Assembly: GCA_002221725.1 (NCBI GenBank)
Contig: NJFT01000009.1
Span: 124,001-188,000, forward strand
Source: Scedosporium boydii
Taxonomy: Eukaryota > Ascomycota > Sordariomycetes > Microascales > Microascaceae
Reading direction: 5' to 3'
DNA: 64,000 nt
The position numbers and the translations under genes are program-made. Of the stretch, positions 1 through 12,000 are shown in pieces (positions within the stretch are counted from its first letter, which is position 1; the number at the start of each line of letters is the position of its first letter). The notes beneath the pieces were generated by a model, which was not told where the DNA came from, made no database searches, and saw nothing but the letters and a program-made list of their open reading frames with translations.

Positions 1-3000
1 ATTGGCTCCGCCGAGAGTGTAGAATCGTCAAATATATCCGGCGCAAGGCTTCGTAATCTTGGCTCTTCCGCCTTCGCCTTCGTCTTGGCGATGTAGCCAG
101 CTTGTAGACCTCTCATCTTCCCTGAGTCTTCGCGTCCCAGAACCGGACTCTCAACGAAATCGTCCACACGACTGTCATCAAGTGCCCTAGAACTACTCAT
201 GTGCGGACTCAAGTCACGGCGGTCCAGGATATTCTTCTCCTTGCTGAGTAGCTCACGAGGCGACTTGGAATGTCGAGCAGGATGGGTGACCTTGCTACTC
301 TCTTCCATCGAGTCTTCCGCTGAGCTGTTTAAATTCAGCTCCATCGGGGGTCGGCTCTCCGACAAAAATCCACGCGTCTCACTCTCCACGGTTTCCCTTG
401 GCTGCTCCGTCGACGCATCAAGTGATTTATCCATCTCCAAGTCGTCCACGCCTGGTCTCTTTGGTTCCCCGACAATATCTGGCTGCGTCGAGGAATCCAC
501 ACCCTGAGCCGCTGGGGGCTTGTCTACTAGCTCAGGTGTCGAGCGCCCGGCAAAATGTTCAACCTTGATAGGTTCGTCCGCAATTTTGATCTTCTCTGGA
601 GCCTCCACAATCTCGGGTTCTGGCGGAGGCTCCATGACTTCGACCTCCATTGGCGGCTCCACAATCTCGACCTCCCTCGGGGGCTCCATAACCTCAATCT
701 CCATCAGAGGCTCCGCGATCTCAACCTCCCTAGGGGTCTCCGTAGCCTTGTCCTCCGTCGGAGACTCCACAATCTCCAGCTCTCTCGAAGCCTCCCCCGC
801 CTCCCCCGCCTCCACCACATCCACCTCTGTCAGAGGCTCCATAGCCTCGACTTCCATCGGTGCCTCCACAACCTCAACCTCTCTCGGGGCCTCCATGATT
901 TCGACCTCCATCACAGGGCCCGCAAACTCCACCTCCGTCGGCGTCTCCACAATCTCTCGTTCTCTCGGAGGCTCCACAACATCCACTTCAAGAGGCTCAA
1001 CACTCTCCACCTTGCTTGATTCATCCGCACTCGTAACAGGTTCAACTACCTTCGTCTCTGCTTCCTCATTCATATCGTTGATCTCCTCAGGTACGTCCAC
1101 AATCTTCGCCTCCGTAGGTTCAATGATAACCTCAGCCTCCCTCGACTCGTCCGTCTTCGGCGACTCATCCACATCATTGCCACCTCCCCAGAAATCATCC
1201 TCCTCCCTTGGTGCATCCTCTGTTATTCCGCGCTCTTCACTCTTCTTCCCTACTTCTTCATCACCGCCACCACCCCAGAAGTCATCCACTTCCTTTGCCG
1301 TATCCTCTACCCCTCCACGATCATCGTCCTTCTTCCCCAGTTCTTCGTCACCAGCACCACCCCAGAATGTGTCAACTTCTCCTGGTGCTTCCTCCCCAAG
1401 CAGCGTCTTTCGATCACTGGTTTCCCATAGGATCGGATCATCGAACAGATCCGGCTCCCGCTCCGTCCTCTTATCCAAAATCTTCTTCTTCTTCTGCTTC
1501 TTCTTAGGCTGCGATACTTGGCCTCCAAATTTCTCTGCGAGGGAGGCGACAGTGCCGCCAACTGCGGAAGAAGAAGCAGCCGTTTCAATTTCCTTGCCCT
1601 TTGATTTCGGCCCTTCCTTCTTCGATTTCTTGGCGATGGAGGCTTGAGACCGGATGTCTTCCATAAATGGGTCGTCGTAGTCTATATCTTTACCCTTCTC
1701 ATGACCTGACGATTCATCGGCCATTAAGTTGTCATCAGGATGGAAGACATGCGCTTTATCGAATTGTTCATCATCCAAGTGTGGAGCAAAGCTGGATTCC
1801 GCGATTGAAAGGATGGGCTCAGAGAGCATAAGACTCTCCTCAATATTGTCGACTTTCAACTTTTTCTCTGGTCGTGGCGATAACTCGTAGGGTGCCTCGT
1901 GAATGATATGACTGGTAGCTTGGGCAGGAGTCAAGTCGGTTTCCTGCATCAAGGGAGAAAGTGATCGAGTAGGAGTGGACGGAGTGAGGTCGGACGGCTG
2001 ATCCCGCTTTTTGTCTTTCTTGCCCTTCTTCTTCTTCTTGACTGTCAATCCCCAGTCGTCCGCATCTTGATCAGCCGGAGTTTGCTCTTGCTGGGTTTCC
2101 CGGGGAGTTATCGGATCCTCGATGATCTGGGGAGCTGCTGCATCATCAAGGGGTTCTGGTGCAGGGCCTGTCTCCTCATTATGGACGGGCGTCAAGGGTC
2201 GGGAAACTGCGGGAGTAGTGACGGCTGACTGATGCCTCTTCTTGCCCTTCTTCTTCCTCGAAGTACTGAAGCCCCAATCGTTCTCCTCAGGAGGTGCCGA
2301 CCGTTCCTTTTCAGTGATCTCTAAGTCCGCATTAGAGGGAACCGTGTGAATTTCGGACGGGCCCTCAGCTCCTGGCGTGGGTAATGGCTCATCGGGAACA
2401 GGGGATAGAGGACGAGAAGCTGCTGGGGTCGCGGAAGTAGAGTGACTCTTCTTCTTCCCTTTCTTCCCCTTCTTCTTTGAAACGGAGAATTCAAAAGAAT
2501 CGGCCTCTTTCTCGGCAGACACGGGCTCTACCTCCCCTTCAATTGGTGGCTCGGCAGGTTCGGCAGGCGCTGCAGCGACCTCCGTTTCCGGAGGTTCAAC
2601 GTGGTGCAGCTCTGTGTCATCGCGGACGGGAGACAGAGATCGGGAAGCGGTAGGAGTAACGGCTTCGGATGCAGACTGGCTCTTATTCTTGCCTTTCTTG
2701 TCCTTCTTCTTCTTAGCAGGAAGTGCCCACTCGTCTACATCCTGGACTACCGGTGTAGGTTCTGTGACAATACCGAGGGCCGAGTCGGGTTCCGGCTGGG
2801 GTTCACCTCGAGCAGCGTCAGTAGCTAAGCTGTCGCCGACGGTTGTATCTGCATCAGCTGGGTCCTGGCCCTTGTTCTTCGATTTCTTGCCCTTCTTTTT
2901 CTTAGAGGTGGTGGCGAAGCCCCAGTTATCATCTTGAGCCGCTGACTCGGGGTCCGCGAGATTTTCATCAACAGTTACCATTGCTGGTTCCTCAAAGAAT

Positions 3001-6000
3001 TGGGATGGCTGAGCTAAGACATCATCTTCAACTGGCGAGATAGGGCGCGGAACTTCCTCAGAGGGGGCGATTCCTTTGTCAGTGCCCTCCTGGCTGATAA
3101 CAGGCTCGGACTCGTCTACACCAGGCGCTGCGGATGATTCGGGCACGTGAACATCATCCACAGGAGCGTCTATTACCTCCTCCCTAACGGGCGAGAGTGA
3201 GCGGGATACTGCTGGAGTGAGAGTTTCAGACACCTCGAGGTCGGAGTCTTTGGCCTTCTTGCCCTTGCCCTTCTTCTTTTTCTTTGTCTTAGAGTCCGAA
3301 ACTTCAGGGGTTTGGTCCGTGCGCTCCTCGACGTCTCTAATCTGGGTATCGGTCTCTAGAGAAGATGACTCTGGTGAAGAGACTTCAGGGGTTTGGACAG
3401 GCTCGGGGTCGACGGCAGGAGGAACATCAGTGATGGGGGAGTGTGGGAGTAAATCTGCAGGGGTAGTCGTGTCGGAAGCGAAACCTTTCTTTTTGCCTTT
3501 CTTGCCCTTTTTCTTGGTCGTAGAGAGGCCCCAGTCATCGGCAGCATCCTCTACCGGCAGGTCCTTGGCAGGCGTCTCAATCAGGTCTTGAGAAGATTCT
3601 GCTGGAAGAACGTCCGAGGCCTCTGCAGAGTCGACAGAAAGAGGAGCATCCCGGATACCTCTAGTAGGCGAAAGGGGGCGGGACCCAGCTGGGGTGGACG
3701 TATCGGCCATCTGTCCCTTCTTTTTGCCCTTCTTTCCCTTCTTCTTGGCAGATGAGAAGCTCCAGGCGTCGTCAATACCAACTTGCTGCTCCATCGGCTC
3801 AGCCTTGGCTTCCTCAGTCAACTCAGCCTCTATCAAGGCTGGCTCTGCAGTATCAACTTCCACTGAGCCTAGATCCTTCACCACCTCGGACTTGGCTTCC
3901 TCAATCAAGTCAGTCTCTGGTACGGTTGCCTCGGTAGTGTCGACTTCCACTGGATTCAGGTCTTCCGTTACAACCTCAGGCTTGGACTCCTCAGTCAGGT
4001 CGGTCTCTGGTAAAACAGGCTCTATGGTATTGACTTCTTCTGAGCCTAGATCTTCCATTACCGCCTCAGGTTTGGCTTTCTTAGTCAAGTCAGTCTCTGT
4101 CGAGACGGGTTCTGTGACATTGACTTCCACTGGGGCCAGGTCTTCCATTACTACCTCAGGCTTAGCTTCCTCAGTGAAGTCGATCGCCGGCGAGACAGCC
4201 TCTGTATTGACTTCTACTGAGCCGATATCGTCCACTACCAACTCGGGCTTGGCTTCATCACCCAAGTCTGTTTCTGGTAAGACAGGCTCTGTGATACTGA
4301 CTTTCTCCGAGGCCGGATCTTCAACCACTATCTCGCCTACCGCGGGTTCAGCTAAGACGGCCTCCGCAGGTAGGGGCTCAGCTACCTCAGTCTCGGCTGG
4401 TAAAGGTTCGATAGCCGGGACAACCTCCGGAGAGGGCAGGTCTGTAGGTTCGCGAGCGCTGATGTCTTGAATGGGAGAGAGGGGCCGTGAGACAGCTGGA
4501 GTAGTTGCTTCAGATCCGCGCTTCTTTCCCTTCTTTCCCTTCTTCTTCGACGGGGTGAAGCCCCAATCGTCGACTGGTTCCTCTTGAAGCGTGGGCTCTC
4601 CAGCACCAGGGGGAGAGAGGATGCTTGGCTCTGGGACTTCTTGCGTGTCTTCTGCAACTACGTCGGCTGAAGCATTGTCAGATGGTAGAGGGGACGGGAA
4701 ATTTGCGGGCGCAGCTTGGGCACTTGTTGACTCGCGCTTCTTTCCCTTCTTGCCTTTCTTCTTGGGAGTGAAGCTCCCCTCTTTAGCCGCTTCTTCTGCC
4801 AGTAGAGGTTGGTTACTGTGCGCTGGAACGGGGGATTCTTCAGCGACTTCGGCGGGAGTCTCCACGGTAAGCGAACGGTCAGCAACTTCAGGTTCGTCGT
4901 GTTCAGCCGGGATGTCGTTAGAAGGAAGTGCTTCTTCCACGGGGGTGTCGGCGGGCGGCGACTCTGTTTCAGGAGTGGATTGAGAAATTACTTCAACAGT
5001 GTCTTCGGGGATCGGACCGGCAGGCATGTCGTTAGGAGGGGACGAATCAACGGGCTCGGTTGTATCGGAGGGTTGGTCCTTGGTATCAGGCAGTGAGGAC
5101 GGCTCAGCCAAAATGGGCGATAGAGGTCGGGAGGGGACAGGCGTTGTAGCTTCAGAAATAGACTTGTCGCGTTTCTTTCCCTTTTTTTTCTTGCCCTTCC
5201 TTGCGGGTTGGAAGGCCAACTCGTCCTCTTCAAGCTCATGGGACGTCTCTACAGGCGCAACCCCGGCGTCTTCTGGTACAGTAGTCTCTGGCTCTTCGGG
5301 CACATCTGAGGGTACGAGGACTTCTTCCGGAGTAGGGGGCGAGCTGGCTTGCTGAGAAGCTTTATTCTTCTTTTTCTTCTTGCTCTTCAAGCCTGCTGTC
5401 CAGGAATCCGAGTCATCGACGGGTGGCGCATCGGTAGGGGCCTGAGTAACAGAGGGCTCCTCGCTGGAGACGGCTTCGGTACCAGGGTGAACGGGATCCG
5501 CTGAAACGACAGGAACTGGATCTACAGGAGAACCGGGCGTTTGACAATGATCGGCTGCGCTGTCCTCTGTAGGTGCTGGAGACTCCCAATCATCCATGGC
5601 TCGTGATTTCTTGCCCTTCTTCTTCTTATCCTTCTTGCTCAGGAAAGAGAAGGATTCTGGCTCCTCGGACATTGGAATTTCTCTGCTGGGTAGAGACTCC
5701 GAAGAGGCATCCAGATCAGCCGCAGATAGCTCCTCGGCAGGCAGAGAAGGCTCATCTTGATTTACGTAAAGGGAGGGATCAGAGGGTTCGACCGTCGAAG
5801 CAGGAGTGGCATCCTCAACCGCGACAACTTCCGCTGGCGCTTCAGACTCGACGGCTTCGATTGGAGTAACGGGGTCAACAGTCTTCACATCTACTTCCCC
5901 GGTTGAAGGCAGAGATAGAGCCTCGGCGACTGCGACATCTTCGCCTTCAGGCTTGTCAAGGGGAGGTTCGGAAATCTCAAAAGACATGACTTTCTTCCCC

Positions 6001-9000
6001 TTCTTCTTCTTGTCCTTTTTCTTGTTTCCAATCGTCCATTCACCTTGGGGCTCCGCGGCTGAGGTTGGCAAGGTGGGTTCTTGAGCACTTTCTTCCACCG
6101 ATAACTCTGGATGGGGTTTCGATGCTTCAAGGCTCTCTGGTACAGAGAGGCCTTCAGCTATACCACCCTTCGTCACGGACGAAAAGTCATCAACTGATCC
6201 GACGTAGTCTTCTGCCTGCTCAGGAGTTTCATGCTGGCTAACGACTGGTAAGTCTCCAGGAGTAAGGTTGTGTTCGGCAGAGGGTACGTCCAATTCTGCT
6301 GTAGGCTCGGCATCTAAAGAGGAAGAATGTATTGACTTTTTCTTTTTCTCGTTTTTCTTGCCCTTCGAGATGGTGAATTCTTGTTCCTCAGTAGCTGGTA
6401 CGTTCTCTGCGGGGGGCTCCTCCGTATGAAGTTCAGGGGCAGGTTCATTTTGAGTAGGCTCGGGCTCGGAAGCCTCGAGAGACATTCCCTTCTTCTTTTT
6501 CTTCTTGTCCTTCTTAGAAAACACAGAGGGGAATTCCTCCTCGGGGAGTGGATTTGTGTCCGCGGTGGCCTCTGCGAGTTCAGTGGGGGGTTCTTCTAGC
6601 TGAACTGGTGAGGTTTCAAGGGCGTTAACAAGTATGGCAAGGTCGACAGGTTCAGAGGATCCCGTGGCGGGCGTAGTATCTTCGGGGATGGGAGTGACTA
6701 GAATAAAATGTTAGCTACGTGCGAGGAAGGATATCACTGAGTGGAGATAAACTCACGAGGCACAATAGCAGTCGCTTCCTCGGGCGAGGGAACGATGGTA
6801 TCTTCTGGAAGGGGTTCAGACGAAGGTGTCTGAAGACTCGTAGGTACAGAGTCCGGTGTATCCGCCAAAGAAGAAGAATCACCAAGGATTCGTGACTTCT
6901 GTTTCTTTGACTTCTTGCCTTTGCCGAGAGCAGGGGCATAACTCGAATCGTCTTTAAGAGTTTCCTCGGCAATCTGCTCATCCGCAGCGCGATCATCTGA
7001 AGTAGGCTGAGCTGGAGCCGTATCACCTTCAGGAGTGACAGAAGATACATTCGGATCAAGAGTCAACTCAGGCTCATTTATCTGCTTGCCCTTCTTCTTC
7101 TTTTTCTTGGCTTTTTTGGTGACTGCTGGAGAGAGCCATTCATCTTCCTGAATTGTCGTCGACTCCTCGGGGGCAGGTACGGCTTGTTCATCCGAAGGCG
7201 CTGGTTCTATGTCCACGATGGGTTCAGCCTCCGTGTCCAGGATGGCCTTGTCCTTCTCGAGTTCCTTAGTCGTTGAGATGTGGGACCAGTCGCCTCCTAG
7301 AATCTCAGGGGTGGTTTGCTCAGGAGGGATTGGGACAGCATCCTCGGGCACAGTCTCGGGTTTGAGATCAGGAGTGGGTTCGCCAATAAGTTGGTCTCCG
7401 GGCTCAAGGGTTGCCGAAATCACCGGGTCATCTCCAGGGGAAGCAGGGGCGGCCTGCTCTTGGGGAGCTGGAGCAGCCGTGTCGACGCCAGGAATTGCAG
7501 TTTCAGGAATAGCCTCGGACTCGGGATCGGGCTCAAGGGAAGAGGCACCTTTCTTCTTCTTTTTCTTTTTCTTCTTGTTCAGAGCAGGAGAAGACCACTC
7601 ATCTTCTGGCTTCAGAGAAGCGGTCTGGTCCTCAGCAGGTGTCGATTCCTCAGGCTCGGGGGGTAAAGACTTCTGATTTAGGTCAAGCTCTGCCTCAGGT
7701 TGTGGTTCGTTGTCCATCTTGTGGAGAGTAGAGAACCCATCGTCTTCAGGTGCAATTGACGCTGCTTGATGCTCAGGAACGGGGGAAAGCTCTTCTGGAA
7801 GAGAAGATTTTGAATCAGGCTTGGGCTCTGGGGAGGCCGCGCCCTTCTTCTTTGTCTTGTCTTTTTTAGGAGTTGGGGCATAAGACCAATCGTCTTCGAC
7901 CTTCTCAGAACCTTCGGCCATCTCAGTAGCTTCGGAAATCTCTGCCTCTGGTTCGGGAGTTACCTCTGGCTTGGGAGCTACCTCTGGCTCGGGAACTGTC
8001 TCTGTCGCGATGGAAGCCTTCTTCTTCTGCTTCTTCTTACCCTTCTTGCCTATCAGTAGGGAGGACCAGTTATCCTCAGGGACATCAGATACCGGAACTG
8101 GATCTGCAGGACTAGCTAGCACCTGCTCTTCCGAGGGTCCGGGCAGAGATGTGGACGGCTGATAATCCGGTCCGTCTTGGGTGTCCGCCAATTGAGAGGC
8201 AACCAAAGCGCTCTCGGGTTCAGGCACAGTTTCAGAACTGGGAGTAGTTTCTACCACAGGCTCGAGATTTGACTGAGAAACAGGTTCGCGAGTGGCTTTA
8301 CCCTTTTTGCCCTTCTTGCCTTTTTTCTTTCCTTTCGCACCAGGGGTGAGCGACCATTCATCCTCAGTTCCTACCTCAGCAGTGGCTTCGGCAGGTTGTG
8401 ATACGTCCTCGACTGAAGTAGACTCTAGTGGGGCTTGCATTTCATCCCTGGGAAGATCCTCGCCAAGAGCTCCCTCGACAGAGGCTTCTTCAACAGCGAG
8501 CGGCTCGACAAAAGGTTCTTTGACAGCATGGTCTTCGATGAGAAGTTGTTCTTTGACGGGGGATTCTTCGATGGCAGGCTCTTCAACGAAAGGCTGTTCT
8601 TTGCTGGGCGCTTCTTCTTCTAGGGGAGACTCTTTAACGGAAGGGTGTTCGATGGGAGACTCCCCGAGAGGGGTTTCTTCTCCGGCAAGCTCTTCAACCG
8701 AAAGGTCTTCGGTGAGAGGCTGTTCGATAGGGGCTTCTTCGATAGGAGGCTCTTCGATGGGTAGTTCTTCAACAACAGGCTCTCTACCAGGGATTGCTTC
8801 AACAGCAGGTTCTTCAGCGAGGATTTCTTCAACGGCCAGTTCTTCGACGGGTGACTGTTCAATGGAAGCTTCTTCAACGACAGGCTCTTCAACAGGGGCT
8901 TCTTTAACAGCAAACTCTTCAACCGGAGTTTGCTCGGTAGGAGCTTCTTCGACAGCAGGCTCTCTAAGAACAGACTCTTCGACGGGAAGTTCTTCAACGG

Positions 9001-12000
9001 GAGATTCTTTGGCGGAAACTACGTCAACAGAAGGCTCTCCAACAGGAGCGCGTCCAGCAGGACCGAGAGGTTCGAGGGTGGTAGCGGCTTTACTCTTCTT
9101 CCTCTTTTTCTTGCCTATTGTTGCAATCGGAGCAGAAGACCAGGCATCCTCCGGCTGCGGCTCGGCGGCGTCGGCAAGTTCGCGCATGTCTGAAGTTTCT
9201 GCGTGCTCAGATATGACGCGTTCGACATCAGGAGAAGTTTCAGGCTCGGCGGTATCCACGTCCTTCTTCTTCTTCTTTTTATTTGCCTTCTTGGTCGACG
9301 GTGTGGACGACCACTCATCTGCTGGTTCTGCTTCAGGTTTGGCAAGCGATGAAGGACCGACATCTCCGGATTCGGTAGTGACAACGGGAGGAGAGTCAGC
9401 CTCCGGATTTGGCTCCGGTTCAGCGACAAGCTTGCCCTTCTTTTTCTTCTTCTTGTCCTTCTTCGTTGTCGGAGGAGTGGACGAATCATCAACCGACTCG
9501 GGCTCGGGAGTTAGCTCTGCTTCAGTACCTCCGGCGACTTCGGGAACCGCTTCTACTGGCTCAAATTCGGGAACAGGGAGAGATTCGGCTTCCGGGGATG
9601 GCTCTGCCGCCTGGGTGTCCTGCTGCGATTCTGTAGCCGCGGGTTCGGGCTCCTCGAGGGGTGCTGGTTCTAGATCTGCCTCAGGAATAGATGCGCCCTT
9701 CTTCTTCTTTTTCTTGTCCCTCTTGCTGATGGGTGTGTAAGACAGATCTTCAGTAAGCTCGGGCTCTGCGGGGGATTCGGCCGCGGTGACGGGGTCCTGT
9801 ACAGCGGACTCAGGTTCCGGACCAGGCTCAACGGCCGCATCAGCCTCCGCTACTTGTTCGGGCTCAAGGATGGGCGCACCCTTCTTTTTCTTTTTCTTGT
9901 CCTTTTTGCTGACAGGGGTAGAAGGCCAGATATCCTCGGGTTCCTGTTCGACAGATCGCTCAGTCGGCTGCTCAGGCTCAGGAGCTGCTTCAGAGACAGG
10001 TTCAGGCTGAAGTTCAGACTCAGGCTCAGGCTCAGGCGCGAGTTCAGGTTCAGGTTTAGGCTCAGGTTCAACAGCAGCGAGGCTCTTCTTTCTTTTTTTC
10101 TTATCTTTCTTGCTGAGCGGCGTGGAAGCCCATTCGTCCTCGGCCTGTATTCCTTGGGTAGCGCCCGTTTCCGGAGAGGCCTCCGTTGTCGTCAATCCAG
10201 GGTCAAGTTCGGCTGCACTTTCAACCAACTTTTCGGGGTCGGCTTGAGGTTCAGGCTGGGACTCAGACTTAGGTTCAAGAGATGCCAGGCCCTTGCCCTT
10301 CTTCTTTTTCTTCTTATCCTTCTTAGCTGTTGACCTAGATGGCCAATCATCTGTCGCCTCAGCCTCGAGAGTTGACAGCTGTGGCTCCTCTGTCAATTCT
10401 ACTTCAGCTAGCTCGGATACAGGCTCTGGCTCCGGCGTTGGTTGCCGCTCCTCAATTATATCAAGCTCCGTTGACTGAGATACAGGCAGAGGCTCCGGTT
10501 CTGGCTCGGACAAGGTAAGATTCTTCTTCTTCTTTTTCTTCCTGTCCTTCTTAGATGTCGGGGTGAACGCGTCGTCATCTAAGGGTTCAACCTCAGGCTT
10601 TGCTTCCTGCAACGTTTCTTTCTCCTCAGAGGGTTCCACAACGGCAGCCTTGCTCTCAGGGACGGCCTCCGGCTCAACTTCTGGCTCGGCTTTGGATGGA
10701 GGTTCAGGTTGAAGTTCACGTTGGGATTCAAGTTGGGATTCGGAAGGAGGTTCGGATTGGGATTCAGATGGAGATTCCGGTTGAAGTTCAGGTTGAGATT
10801 CGGGTTGAGATTCAGATTGAGGTTCAGATTGAGGTTCGAGTTGACGTTCAGGTGGAAGTTCAAGTGGAGACTCGGATTGAGGTTCGGGTTCAAATTCGGA
10901 TGGAACACCCTTCTTCTGCTTCTTCTTCTTTTTGCTCCTACCAGTGGGAGTAAACGACAACTCGTCTACAGGCTCTATTTCTTGACCCGGCTGAGCGTCC
11001 TCGACCTCCAGGGACTCGGGTACGGCAGGGACAGACTCGGGAACAGGATCTTCATCGGCGGGAACTGAGATGGCCTTCTTGCTCTTTTTCTTGCCCTTCT
11101 TCGATGTTGGCGTTGACATAGAAGACCAGTCATCCGCAAGCTCTGTTTCTTGACTAGGCTGAGAGTCTTCAGCCTCTAGAGGCTCGGTGACGACAGGCAC
11201 AGGTTCGGGAGCGGGTTCTTCGTCGGCAGGAATCGAGATACCCTTCTTCTTCTTCTTCTTACCCTTCTTTGTTGGCATTATCGGGGTAAAAGAGGAGTCG
11301 TCCTCTGCCTTTACCTCAACCTCAGCAGTGGGTATGTCGCCCTCTTGAATGGGACTGACGTCAATGTCTGGCTCCACCTCGCGCGAGGGTTCAGCCTCCG
11401 ACTGTGCGGCCGTGCCCTTCTCTTTCTTCTTGTCTTTCTTGGAGGGAGTGCTATGGGTCCAGTCATCTTCGGCAGGCGGTGTCGAGCCTAGTTCTTCAGG
11501 AGGCTGAGGTTGAGGTTCAGTAGGCGGGGACACCACATCATCTAAAGCAGGTAGGGTCTCTGGCAAGCCCACGCTCTGAGGCTCCTCGAGGTTGTCTTTC
11601 GCCTGGCCCTTTTTCTTTTTCTTGTCTTTCTTAGAGGGGAGGCTCTGAGACCAGTTATCCGCGGGAGATAGGGCCTGTTCTAACTCAGCAGGAGCCTGGG
11701 GTTCGGGTTCGGCAGGCGGGAGCACCAAGTGGTCCGAAGCGGGCAGGGTTTCTGGCAAGTCCACACTAGAGGGCTCCTCGAAATCGGCTTTCGATTTGCC
11801 CTTCTTCTTCTTCTTGTCTTTCTTCGAGGGAACGCTCTGAGACCGGTCATCCATGGGGGGCAGGGTCTGGCCTGATTCAGCAGGAAGTTGAGATTCGGAT
11901 TCAACGAGTCGGGACACGACATCATCCGAGGCAGGAGAGATCTCTGGCGGCATGTCCGCACTCTGGGGCTCCTCTAAATTGATCTTCGCCTTGCCCTTCT

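Noticed and set aside
520..1647. 375-codon plus-strand Ser/Thr-rich ORF resembling a mucin
   Set aside because: It is antisense of the EVEIVEPP repeats in exon 2, which read open through to the window edge in the sense frame with no independent start or promoter signal.
8292..9740. 482-codon plus-strand ORF rich in Ser, Phe and Gly
   Set aside because: It is the complement of the low-complexity repeats of the giant gene. Its poly-Phe runs mirror the lysine clusters, and its periodicity is that of the sense strand.
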